DNA from: Chara braunii
Taxonomy: Eukaryota > Streptophyta > Charophyceae > Charales > Characeae
Direction of reading: 5' to 3'
Assembly: GCA_003427395.1 (NCBI GenBank)
Contig: BFEA01000965.1
Span: forward strand, 26,072-50,450
DNA: 24,379 nt
Every line of letters starts with the position of its first letter. Position 1 is the stretch's first letter. Positions 9,774-18,313 of this stretch are shown here, piece after piece. Both the position numbers and the translations under genes were made by a program. The notes beneath the pieces are model-generated. The model searched no databases. It was not told where the DNA came from and worked only from the letters and a program-made list of their open reading frames with translations.

Positions 9774-9790
9774 TTTTTCCCACATAATTC
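9774..9790 (-). repeat. LINE target-site duplication, 5' side
   Basis: Minus-strand GAATTATGTGGGAAAAA abuts the LINE 5' end and matches 76-92 at 16 of 17 positions. A few T residues at 9771-9773 could belong to either side, so the exact junction is ambiguous by about 3 bp. Confidence 0.75.
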
Positions 9791-9810
9791 TACTCTTCAC
9801 AAAACAGAGA
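9791..9810 (-). repeat. 20-bp U6-associated element, copy C
   Basis: Identical to 56-75 and 11150-11169. This copy lies between the U6 retrocopy tail and the LINE and has no U6 start 15 bp away; the LINE 5' end occupies that place. Confidence 0.85.
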
Positions 9811-9830
9811 TTTTTCCCACATAACTCTTC

Positions 9831-9893
9831 TTTTTTTTTTTTTTTAATGTGTTATCCTTGCACAGGGGCCATGCTAATCTTCTCTGTATCATT
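9831..9893 (-). pseudogene. U6 snRNA retrocopy, 3' part with A-tail
   Basis: The minus strand gives AATGATACAGAGAAGATTAG, then CATGGCCCCTGTGCAAGGAT and AACACATT, followed by 15 A residues (T-run 9831-9845). This matches the U6 core, including the ACAGAG box, but lacks the normal U6 3' end and its terminal T-run. A truncated snRNA joined to poly(A) is the mark of retrotransposition. The 5' part of the same copy is at 11108-11134, separated by a hAT-like insert. Beyond the tail, GAGTTATGTGGGAAA is a near match (13 of 15) to GAACTATGTGGGAAA before the U6 5' end, fitting a target-site duplication. The co-located LINE could have supplied the enzyme; that is inference. Confidence 0.82.
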
Positions 9894-11099
9894 CAGTGCT
9901 GGGCAGGCAACCGGCCGGTTGAGCTACCCCGGACCGGAGCCGGCCCAGCCCAGGGGGGGTGAACCGGGAAACCGGTTTTGAAAAAAAAGTGCCCAAATAT
10001 CCTTTTTTTTTTTTTTTTTTTTTTTTTGGGCAGATTCCAACTGCGCTCTTCAAGAGCTGTCCGAATCCGCAATAAAATTTTCAAGGTACAATATTTTTCA
10101 GGGGGCTTCCAGAGGGGGGCAGGGGGTTATTATTGACATATTCAGGCAACTATGGCTTCCTCGGGAAGGGGTCAAGTAAGCAAGTTCACTTATCNGACCC
10201 CNCCNTGGCTGGAGCACTTCGTGGAGTATGTCATTTGATATTGATACCCCACGAGCTGAACCAGATATGATGAGAGGAGGTCCTTGCCCAAAATTATAGC
10301 TCTTCCAGAGTATATTTCGACAGCAGAAAAGTTATGGTTCCAGCTTTCAGCTCGTGGAGGCAGAGCGTTTTCTGTTTGTTTGTTTCTACATAAGGTGAGT
10401 TGTCAGTCCGGAAGTATCTTGCCTGGCAGTCCGTCCAGATACATGTAGTGGAGCAAGTTCCATTCCAGATAGATAGAGAGAAGAATATAGCTTAGGTCCA
10501 TTCTTGGGATTGCACCTGGGACGGCTCTGAAATCACGATTCCAAGATCCGAACCCATAACTTTTTCCACAGATGGCAGGGACGTCGCAGAAGGATATAAT
10601 CTCAGCAGAGTCTCATCAGAAGCATAGTGTTCCCCTCGTCGCCAAGGGTGAAAGAGCATCAGATGTTGCCAATGGTAACTGGTCCATTGGACCACAAGAT
10701 GACAAATTGGAGAGGGGCCTACCCGACCCACATCTTAAATGCATGGCTGTTCTCCGCTGCTGATCTGCACAAATCACCGGCGGATATCCTCTGCCCGTTT
10801 TTCTTAAGAAATGGGGTCCTGGCCGATCTTTGCCGCTGATCTGCGACGATCGGCGGCCAAGATTGGCCACTTTCTGGACTTGAAAAATCCAGGCCTACAG
10901 GACCCGGTTTCGAAATTGCGGGGCAGGGTCCACCCCCGTGAGGCGGGAACACATACGCGCCGGCAAAAAAAAAAATTCAGCCCCCAGCGAAAATGCGCTG
11001 GGGGCAACCGGGAGGGAACCGGCCCGGGCCACCGGCCGGTCCAACCGGGAGGACCGCGGATGGGGTAGGGGTCCCCGGTCCATCCGGGGACCAGCCCTG
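9894..11099. mobile_element. hAT-like non-autonomous element inside the U6 copy
   Basis: A 1206-bp insert exactly splits the U6 sequence. The left end starts CAGTGCTGGGC; the right end, reverse-complemented, starts CAGGGCTGGTC, both of the CAG(N)G form usual in hAT elements. The flanks GTATCATT (9886-9893) and GTGTCATT (11100-11107) are an 8-bp duplication with one mismatch, the size typical of hAT. The ends are GC-rich with repeated CCGG/GGCC blocks. The interior holds a T-run near 9992-10027 and three ambiguous bases (10195, 10202, 10205). No transposase was recognised. A short open frame at 10572-10763 could be part of a captured transcript, but nothing identifies it. Confidence 0.62.
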
Positions 11100-11107
11100 G
11101 TGTCATT

Positions 11108-11134
11108 CCAATTTTAGCGTATGTCCCGAAGGAC
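11108..11134 (-). pseudogene. U6 snRNA retrocopy, 5' part
   Basis: The minus strand reads GTCCTTCGGGACATACG and then CTAAAATTGG, the U6 5' stem-loop. It joins the 9846-9893 segment exactly when the 9894-11099 insert and one 8-bp duplicate are set aside. Upstream are a 15-bp spacer and the 20-bp element at 11150-11169. Confidence 0.85.
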
Positions 11135-11149
11135 TTTCCCACATAGTTC

Positions 11150-11169
11150 TACTCTTCACAAAACAGAGA
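11150..11169 (-). repeat. 20-bp U6-associated element, copy B
   Basis: Identical to 56-75 and 9791-9810. It lies 15 bp upstream of the U6 5' end at 11134, the same spacing as copy A. Confidence 0.85.
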
Positions 11170-11298
11170 TCCACATATTACTTTGCCATTTAAGCAACAA
11201 CTTTCATGCATGTTCAACCACACAAAATAATCCCAACTGCCATGAAGAATAAAGAAGAACTGGCATTAAACCACCAGTACCTCGGTCAGCTTAAAAAA

Positions 11299-11327
11299 AA
11301 AGTCGCGGCCGTACGCGCCGCGACTTT
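11299..11327. other. Perfect 11-bp stem hairpin
   Basis: AAAGTCGCGGC at 11299-11309 and GCCGCGACTTT at 11317-11327 are exact inverted repeats around the 7-nt loop CGTACGC. It is very GC-rich against an AT-rich surround and preceded by an A-run. No associated gene was recognised. Confidence 0.75.
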
Positions 11328-11504
11328 CGCGGTTCGGGGTAGGCTCGGTATTGGGATGGCAGTCCAAGCTGGTGGACCCAAGAAATTCGGCATATACACA
11401 GGGCGGGTTGAGTGTGCGTGTGTTTCTACATGCTGAAACGAGCGGGGGAGAGTGTCAAGTAACCAAAAACAAAAAGAAAAACAAAAAGATAAATGCGGTT
11501 GGGC

Positions 11505-12240
11505 TGTAGAGGAAGAGCACACTCACAGAATGTATCTTCCTGTTTTTGTGGCCTGCTACATACGAGTCTGGACGCCAGCATGTAGTATACCCGATTTCGT
11601 TTCTTAGTTTTTTGCTGGTAAAAAAAGAAGAAAAGAATAACGTCTGCTGTATCTGATGTGGTCGGGTGGCCCCCCGTGAGAAACGGGGAGGATCCAAGTG
11701 CCTGACACAGAACAGGAAAGTGCCAAGAAAGGAAAAAAAGAAAAGAAACAAACAAACAAACAAACAAAGGAGGAACAGCACTCTCACGGAATGTACCTTC
11801 CCGTTTCTATGGTCTGCTACATATGAATCTGGAGGCCAGCACGTAGTATACCCGATTTCATTTCTTCGTTTTTTGCTGGTAAAAAAAAAAAAAAAGGAAT
11901 AACGTCTGCTGTATCTGATGTGGCTCCCCGTGAGAAACGGGAAGGATCCAAGTGCCTGCCACAGAACGGGAAAGTGCCAAGAAAGAAAGAAAAAAAAAAA
12001 AAAAAAAAAAAAAAAAAAANNNNNNNNNNAAAAAAAAAAGGAGGAACAGCACTCTCACGGAATGTATCTTACCGTTTTTATGGTCTGCTACATATGAATC
12101 TGAAGGCCAGCTCCTTTCTTGTTTTTTTCCTCGTAACAAAAAAACAAAAAAACTTGAATGTCTGCTGTATCTGATGTGGCTCCCTGTGAGAAACGGGGAG
12201 CATTGAAGTCCTGCCACCAGAGGAACGCCAGGAAGTCTCA
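11505..12240. repeat. Tandem array of about three 262-270-bp units
   Basis: Three units start near 11511, 11773 and 12044. Each contains, in order, CTCACRGAATGTAYCTT, TGGYCTGCTACATAYGA, a T-run with TGCTGGTAA, GTCTGCTGTATCTGATGTGG, and GTGAGAAACGG with an A-rich spacer. The third unit is shorter and diverges at its end. A 10-base N gap lies in the second spacer, so the true period and copy number are uncertain. The minus-strand open frames here are composed of low-complexity Phe-rich text and are not considered genes. Confidence 0.85.
12020..12029. other. Assembly gap (10 N) in a poly-A run
   Basis: Ten N bases within a homopolymer in the 262-bp tandem array. The array may be collapsed here. 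Confidence 0.95.
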
Positions 12241-12310
12241 CACTAGCAACGGCCGTTTATCCTCTCTTCCTTTTTTTTTTTTTTTTTTCCAAAGGACTGC
12301 TGTCTACACG

Positions 12311-12474
12311 ATGTCCTCGAATGTGCTTGTGGCCACACCCCGGGGTGCTGCACGAGTGAAAACGACGGCGGAACCAGTGCCAGTCAACAATACACCCCTA
12401 ATTCGTTCCCACCCCATCCAAGCTCGGCAGCCATTGGCGCGCAGGCAAAATGTACGTTCGGGCCTCAACAACCG
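12311..12474 (+). CDS. Possible first exon of an unidentified host gene
   Basis: An ATG at 12311 opens a 54-codon frame, MSSNVLVATPRGAARVKTTA onward, rich in Ala, Arg, Pro and Val. It reaches CCG|GTAGGT at 12474/12475, which fits a plant 5' splice site; an in-frame stop follows shortly if unspliced. A T-run lies just upstream (12271-12288). No downstream exon was identified, and the chromovirus begins 570 bp later, so any gene could be interrupted. No domain was recognised. It may equally be a chance open frame. Confidence 0.25.
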
Positions 12475-12677
12475 GTAGGTACTGGTGGTTTAAGTAACCC
12501 GCATCAAACATTTGGCAAATTTGATAACAAACATGGGACACTATTCATCACCTGCACCACCTGTGAGGGTGATAAGAGGAAGGACATTGGTGGATGGCGG
12601 AGGAAGGAGGCTAGTGGCAGTCGAGGGAAGGAGGGCAATTGTCATCTGGGGTCAGCTGCAGGACACATAAAATGTCC

Positions 12678-12935
12678 AAGGGCACTTTTGAGATTGATGA
12701 CGAGGTCACCGGGAATCTACATGCCCTGGCATCTGGTGTCTACACAAGACAAGCACAAACGGCGATAAACTAGCGAAATTTGCAAGGAGAGCAAACATGT
12801 AAGGGCGATTTTGAGATTGATGACAACCTTAGCATGAACATACACGCCTAGAAACCTGGTAGGTGCACAAGAAAAGCAACGAACAAATAGACAAACTGAC
12901 CAAAAATAAACACACATCACATATTTGCAAGAAGA
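12678..12935. repeat. Imperfect tandem duplication, about 123-bp period
   Basis: AGGGCACTTTTGAGATTGATGA near 12680 recurs as AGGGCGATTTTGAGATTGATGA near 12803. Related text follows in both, including TTGCAAGGAGAGC near 12780 and TTGCAAGAAGAGC near 12925. No coding content was recognised. Confidence 0.6.
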
Positions 12936-13284
12936 GCGATCTTAGTGTTACAGAAAAGACACCTGAGACAAATGTAGGAGAACCATAGTATATACATCAG
13001 GTGCCCACAAATGGAAAGGAAGGAACTGCTTTATTGGTAGTTATTAAAAGGGCCTTTACCCGATTCAACCCCTGATCGACGAAAGCAGCATATTGGGGTC
13101 CCTCGCCCAGAGCCCAATTCGTGAAAGCAGATCAAAAGACATGTTCTCTGGGTCAAAGGTCACATCCTGGCCAAGGTAAAAACAATGTCAAAGGTCATGG
13201 TTGGGCCCTGGACGAACAGTCACCATGTTTAGATTTGGAGGTCACATCTGTTCGCCAGGGGCAATACAAGTCATGTCTATTCAA

Positions 13285-13375
13285 ACAAGGGATGTGTCTG
13301 TACGTGCAGTCAATGTGTCTGTTTGTACAGGAAGAGTGTCTGTTCGTGCATTGGGTGTGTCTGTCCAGCAGAAGT
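13285..13375 (+). repeat. Short imperfect tandem repeats in the 5' LTR
   Basis: Three to four units of roughly 27-30 bp built around GTGTCTGTNNGT, also present in the 3' LTR near 19205-19285. They lie upstream of the TATA-like box, where LTR enhancers usually are; that function is inferred. Confidence 0.6.
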
Positions 13376-13570
13376 CAAAGAGTTAAGTTCCAGTCCAGAT
13401 TCAAGTCAGAAAGTCAAGATTCAGATTGGGAGTCTGAAATCAAGGCCTGAAGGCCGCCGCAGCAGCAACCCTTGAGGGAAAGGGATCTGGGACACATACA
13501 CAGAGGCTGGGACTGGGAAAGGACCGGGACAGACAGAATTCAGACCTCGCCAGGGGGGGGAGGCCAGCAC

Positions 13571-13576
13571 TATAAG
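13571..13576 (+). promoter_or_regulatory. TATA-like box in the 5' LTR
   Basis: CACTATAAGAATCG, identical in the 3' LTR at 19478-19483. It is placed mid-LTR, as expected for the U3/R boundary of an LTR promoter. Confidence 0.5.
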
Positions 13577-14201
13577 AATCGAGGCAGCCTCCCCCACAGA
13601 CAGATTTCCCTTGGCATTGATGCGTGGAAGTGCTGAGGCACTTGTGCGCTATAATGCAGGGAGTTGGGCGCTGAAGAAGGAGCTGCGCCAGAGAGGGAAT
13701 GAGGCTGGGCGCTGGCTGCAGGGAAGCCATGGCTGCGCCAGCCTATGTTAGTAGTAGTAGGGATAGTCAGTAGTAGGATATCAGTGAGTGACATTCAAAG
13801 TAGATCTTCGTAGGTGAGAGTGTGCATGCACAGTGAGGTAAGAGAACCAAGACAGAGTTCTGGGGAGAGAGAGGGGAGATCAAGAGAGAGAAGACGGGGT
13901 GAGCTTGGATATGGTGGACACTTACCTGTTGGCGCCACACTTGTGACCTGAAGGAGGACGCTGGCTGGGCCAGGTTCCTCGCTGTTGTATGACGAGGGAG
14001 ACTTACCTCTTGTTGGCGCTGAACTCTGGAACTCATGATACTCTTTGTATTAAGTGACATTGATAATATAAACCGCGCTACTTAGTTCTTATCTCATCTC
14101 AATCTGGTTTTGTGTGAGGCCACTCTGTACGTGTGATGACATGTATACATGCGTTTTGATGCTGTCGAGCAAGCTGTGAACAGTCAGGTTCCTTGCAATT
14201 C

Positions 14202-14213
14202 TGGTATCAGAGC
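14202..14213 (+). promoter_or_regulatory. Primer-binding site (tRNA-iMet type)
   Basis: TGGTATCAGAGC, 4 bp after the 5' LTR, is the usual complement of the 3' end of initiator methionine tRNA, the common primer for plant LTR elements. Confidence 0.9.
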
Positions 14214-14965
14214 AGATACTTGTTGAACTCACTGCGCTGGCATGAGTAAGGCCGGCGAGAAGAAGAAGAGCACGCTGGCTTGTTGATGATGCTGGCGATG
14301 GTAGAAGAAGAGGTGGTTTGGGATATGGGAGAGGAGTAGGCCGAAGAGGAAGGGGCAGAAGTGATACTTACCTGAAGCGGGAGTGCAGAGCGACGAGGAG
14401 CCTTCATCGACGATCGCTGCAAAAGAGAAAAGCACCCTTTTCCCCTTACCTGGCTGCATGTGTATGAGCATCTCTACTCCTCATCCTCTCTGGGTCGCTG
14501 CTGCCCCTGTCAAATTGAGTCACGAGGTCTGTAGTCTGGTTGATCGAGATCAAAGGGTCTTGTCACGTCAGGATCCAGAGTGATCAGAGTCCTTCTATCT
14601 TCTACCCTCTAGTCTGAAGTCTGCGCTGTAGTCAAGGGAAAAATACGCTGGGAGATGGTGGCAGTCTGCCACGTCAGTATGCAAGTATGATATAAGGCAT
14701 AACTAAACTGGGCAGAGACCAGTTGGGAACGAAGTAGTGTCCAGGCATCTGATCGAGTATCACTCTAGTTCTCCCTGCGGAGAAGGACAAACAGACAGGG
14801 CTAGAAAAGAAGATAAAAGAAAGAAGAAATTCATCACCAGACAAGATCAAGTGTGATATCTGTTCTAGTTAGCTCAATATCTGAAGTTGACGACAGACAG
14901 CAAAGGAAAGAAAAAAAAAAAAAAAAAGTCTTATTGTATATCCCAATTCTGAAATTCGTTATTGA
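14214..14965 (+). other. Leader of the chromovirus, no gag N-terminus
   Basis: About 750 bp between the primer site and the gag remnant. No frame resembles a retrotransposon capsid. It holds two antisense 5' splice-site-like motifs (14366-14374 and 14444-14452) and an A-run near 14911-14928. Either most of gag was deleted or this is foreign sequence in its place. Confidence 0.6.
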
Positions 14966-15259
14966 AGCAGCGACATCCAGAGCCTGAAAAAAAAAGCGTT
15001 ATCTGAAGGTCCCTCGCAAGGTGGCCGGGGTTCATATTCTACCTGGGGAAGAGGAAGAGGCACGTGGTATGGAAATTGGGATAAAGCATATCCACCCCAT
15101 CCAAGTCTACCCAAATGGGAGCCTTGGAAGCAATTGGGGATCACAGGAAAGATTTGGCAGGAAAGAAAAGCCGCTGATCAGTGCCTCAAATGTGGGGATC
15201 CCAACTACATTGTTCCCTATTGCCCTGACTACAAAATACTAAAAGGGAACAGCCAGTAG
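14966..15259 (+). pseudogene. Gag C-terminal remnant with altered zinc knuckle
   Basis: An open frame of about 97 codons, without an ATG, with a Gly/Arg-rich stretch (GPSQGGRGSYSTWGRGRG). It is followed by QCLKCGDPNYIVPYC, ending at TAG 15257-15259. The spacing CX2CX4[Y]X4C is that of the gag CCHC zinc knuckle with tyrosine where histidine belongs, so metal binding is probably lost. In Ty3/gypsy elements this module packages genomic RNA. The capsid part is absent upstream. The following protease is in another frame, consistent with a frameshift near 15250. Confidence 0.75.
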
Positions 15260-15633
15260 GGGTCTCAGTTGCCTTTACAGGAACTTCGGATGTAGAAAGA
15301 AAGACATCCTCCCATCCGAAGGTTCCGTTGGCAGAAATTGAAGAGGAAGACAGTCCCCACCTAGTTAACTGTCCGGAGGTAGTAAGTGTGTGGACCTCTC
15401 TAGGTGGATCCCTCGCTGGCATGGGTGATGAGTTGGCCGCTCGTCGCCAAGCGTGGACTGAAATGAAAAAACGAAAAGGACAGTTAATAATTGCAGATCT
15501 TGAAGTAAATAAAGTAAGAGTTGGTGGAATGGTTGACACAGGGTCAACACGCAGCTACATAAGTAAGAAAGGTTTGCAAAAGCTGTGTCTCGGGCTTAAG
15601 GTAAAGCAATTAGATGAGCCCGTAGTAAGTTAG
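15260..15633 (+). pseudogene. Retropepsin-like protease region
   Basis: In frame 1, after an acidic linker, the text GGMVDTGSTRSYISKK carries the aspartic protease active-site triad DTGS (codons at 15535-15546). The frame ends at TAG 15631-15633; related coding text then continues in the pol frame from about 15633, so a frameshift separates them. A viral-type dimeric aspartic protease would cleave the Gag-Pol precursor. The domain is in its expected place between gag and RT. Confidence 0.82.
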
Positions 15634-15932
15634 CTAATAGTACAGTAACTGTAGTGGATAAGTATGTTGAAGGGGTCAAGATATACTTCCGGCTCGAAGC
15701 AGAGGGGAAGGTGGAACGCGTTCTCCACTCTCTGACTCTCTTGGTGGAAGATAATCTTCATTTTGACATGGATTGGGGTGAAGCTGCAGATGCAGATGTG
15801 AAGTTAAGGGACCATGAGTGTTAGCTCCCTAGTCCGCAAGGTGGAAAGAAGAAAATTCGCCTTTTTCAAGAATCAGATAAGGAAAGCAGCTTAGCTCATT
15901 GTTGTACGAGTGCCCCCGCGTTCACCCGCCAT
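15634..15932 (+). pseudogene. Protease-RT linker of pol with a stop
   Basis: In the same frame as the RT, this encodes an Asp/Glu-rich linker, VDKYVEGVKIYFRLEAEGK onward, interrupted by TAG at 15822-15824 and then open into the RT region. The ATG at 15933 is internal to pol and is unlikely to be a true start. Confidence 0.7.
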
Positions 15933-17411
15933 GTGAAAAAATATAACCTGTATGATCAAGTTTTTGTTGCATATGTGCGCCCAGTGAAAGAAGGTGAATC
16001 TAAAAAAGAGGCAAAATACCCTGAAATTGAAAGGATTTTGAAGGAGTTCGCAGATGTGGGAGAGGCCCCAAGCGGTGTGGTAGAACGACCAATCAAACAT
16101 CGCATCGAAATCATACCAGGAAGCTCGATTCCTAAGGGGCCTATATATCGGATGTCACCTAAAGAATTAGATGAACTGCGAGCCCAGCTTGATGAGTTGC
16201 TGGAAAAGGGGTGGATCAGACCTAGCTCCTCGCCCTACGGTGCGCCTGTGCTATTCGTACCAAAGAAAGATGACGGGGTACGCATGTGTATAGATTATAG
16301 AAGACTTAATGATATAACAGTTAAAAATGTTCAGCCATTACCAAGGATAGATGATTTGTTGGATCGAGTGCAGGGTAGCAAGTACTTCACTAAGATTGAC
16401 CTAAAGTTTGGCTATCATCAGATTGAGGTAGAGCCGGAAGACCAATACAAGACTGCCTTTCGAACAAGGTACGGGCACTATGAGTTCGTGGTGTTGCCCT
16501 TTGGTCTTACAAATGCACCAGCAACCTTCCAAAGAACAATGAATGAGCTTTTCCGCGAATGGCTTGATAAATTTGTGGTTATATGTCTCGATGATATTCT
16601 GATTTTTAGTAAGGATTTAAAGGAACATTGCGAGCACCTTCGACTTGTGCTAAATAGGTTGCGTGAAGCAAAATTGAAGTTAAACCCGAAGAAGTGTGAT
16701 TGGACTAAGCGTCAGGTTTTGTATTTGGGGCATGTGCTTGATGGTGATGGTATCAAACCTGAGGATACAAAAATTGCAGCAATTCGGGATTGGCCTAACC
16801 CCCGCACTTTGACTGAGTTGCGGTCGTTCCTTGGGCTGGCCAACTATTATCGGAAGTTCGTTAAACACTTCACGATAATTGTTGCGCCCCTTCGCAGATT
16901 GCTTAAGAAAGAAACTATCTGGAAGTGGGATTCAGATTGTACGGCTTCGTTCAAGCGCCTAAAAAAATGTCTAATCAACTACCCGGTTTTGAAGGTTGTC
17001 GATCCTTCTTTGCCCTTTGTCGTCACAACCGACGCCAGTCAGTACGGGATAGGTGTTGTACTCCAGCAAGACGATGGGAATGGGTACAGACCTGTAGAGT
17101 TTATGTCCCGACGACTACCTAATGAGAAGGTCGCCGCTTCCATGTACGAGAGAGAGCTGTATGGTCTTCGGGAGGCTCTAGATTATTGGCGACACTATCT
17201 CTTAGGGCGCCACTTTAAAGTGTACTCAGATCATGAGACATTTCGCTGGCTTAAAACGCAGGCCCGGATGACACCTAAATTGACCAGATGGGCCGCATAA
17301 ATTGATCAATATGACGTTGAATTAAAGCCAGTCAAGGGTAAGTACAACGTTGTTGCTGACGCGCTAAGTAGAAGATCTGACTTTTTCGGTGCCGTCGTAA
17401 CATACTTAGAT
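15933..17411 (+). pseudogene. Reverse transcriptase and RNase H of the chromovirus
   Basis: 455 codons are open to a TAA at 17298-17300, and the frame continues beyond it. RT blocks by residue: PIYRMSPKELDEL 70-82, GWIRPSSSPYGAPVLFVPKK 93-112, MCIDYRRLN 118-126, KIDLKFGYHQI 154-164, VLPFGLTNAPATFQ 187-200, and the catalytic box ICLDDILIF 217-225, where YLDD is usual. LGHVLDGDGI and FLGLANYYRKF follow. RNase H has VTTDASQYGIG near 364-374, the ERELYGL segment near 407 and YSDHETFRWL near 431. VVADALSRR lies just after the stop. RT motif A and box aspartates are present, so the main visible defect is the TAA. It makes DNA from element RNA in a virus-like particle. Confidence 0.96.
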
Positions 17412-17905
17412 ATGGGCACCGACTTGCAAGATAAAATTAGAAATGCGTATTCCACAGATCCTGTCTATGGCGCTATGATTAAACGTGTGCAAGAAGCGCC
17501 ACATGAGTTTCCTCACTACCGAGTTACACAGGGACTGTTGTTTGAGCACACAGACGTGCATGACAGGCTTTGCATTCCAAATGTGGAAGAAATCAAAAGC
17601 TTGATCTTGGGGGAATGCCATGATACCGAAGGCCATTTCGGCTGGAAGAAGACTTGTGCAGGCCTGTTGCGTTCCTACACCTGGCCTCGCATGAAAGCCA
17701 ACTGCATTGCATATGTGCAAGGTTGTCAAGTGTGCCAAAGAAACAAAAGCACTACTCAACCTCCCCTTGGGCTACTAAAGCCTTTGCCGATTCCAACAGG
17801 TCCCGGAGACTCCGTATCCATTGATTTTATGGACACCAAGGTGAAAAGCAGCAATGGAAAGACGCAAGTCATGGTCATCGTTGACAAATTTAGTAAGTAT
17901 GTTAT
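17412..17905 (+). pseudogene. Integrase, zinc-binding and start of catalytic core
   Basis: In the same frame as the RT. The H2C2 zinc module is visible as CHDTEGHFGWKKT and then GCQVCQRNK. The catalytic core begins with SIDFMDTKVKSSNGK and VMVIVDKFSKYV, containing the first acidic residue of the D,D,E set. Near 17900 the reading shifts: this frame runs to a stop at about 17960 with unrelated text, while the true core continues in frame 1. Confidence 0.93.
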
Positions 17906-18313
17906 TCGTAGCATTACCCGCGGAAGCAAAGACCGAATTAGTAATCCGGAAATTCTTTAACCCTTGGGTAAAGGATTATGGACATCCCTTAACGATTGTG
18001 AGTGACAGAGATTCACGTTTCACGAGTGAACAATGGCAACAACTCATGAATGTCTATGGCTCTAAGTTAACTATGTCATCAGGTAGACACCCTGAGACAA
18101 ACGGCCAGACTGAGCAAATGAATAAGATTTTGCAGCAGACATTGTGCATGTACATCCGTCCCGACCAGATTGACTGGGATGAACATTTGCCCAAAGTTGC
18201 TAGTGCCTATAATAACTTTGTTCACCTATCTACATGCAAAACCCCGATGGAACTGCATTTGGGATGGCGACCACGTAGACCCATTGATCGCTTAAAATTC
18301 GGATCAAGTACAT
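17905..18313 (+). pseudogene. Integrase catalytic core, continued after frameshift
   Basis: Frame 1 carries FFNPWVKDYGHPLTIVSDRD (second aspartate in SDRD) and then GRHPETNGQTEQMNKILQQT (the glutamate in NGQTE). This completes the D,D,E arrangement of retroviral-type integrases. The frame closes with a TAA just after the GWRPRRPID segment (near 18313-18315). The C-terminal part continues in another frame. Confidence 0.93.

Larger units (their letters stand above)
13045..14197 (+). repeat. 5' LTR of the chromovirus
   Basis: A 1153-bp direct copy of 18950-20106. It begins TAAAAGGGCC and ends GGTTCCTTGCA, with imperfect inverted ends (T..AAGG..CC). It contains a short tandem region near 13285-13375 (repeats of GTGTCTGTNCGT type), a TATA-like TATAAG, and two antisense AGGTAAG motifs. 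Confidence 0.94.

Noticed and set aside
10572-10763. 63-residue frame inside the hAT-like element as a possible transposase piece
   Set aside because: No zinc-finger BED, RNase H-like or hAT dimerisation motif is visible; too short and unmatched.
11206-11436. 76-residue plus-strand frame MHVQPHKIIPTAMKNKEELA
   Set aside because: The middle is the GC-rich hairpin in translation. A vague resemblance of its start to coiled-coil N-termini is too weak to name a family, and no splice or promoter support is seen.
11426-11902. Phe/Leu-rich frames on the minus strand over the tandem array, suggestive of membrane segments
   Set aside because: They come from T-runs and A-runs in the tandem units, not from conserved coding sequence.
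11505-12240. Array considered as a CRISPR
   Set aside because: Units are 260 bp and similar along their length, with no short repeat/variable spacer pattern, in a eukaryotic context.
13121-13450. LTR frames with repeated VSVRA-type motifs
   Set aside because: They arise from short tandem repeats in the LTR and differ between the two LTRs; no protein is implied.
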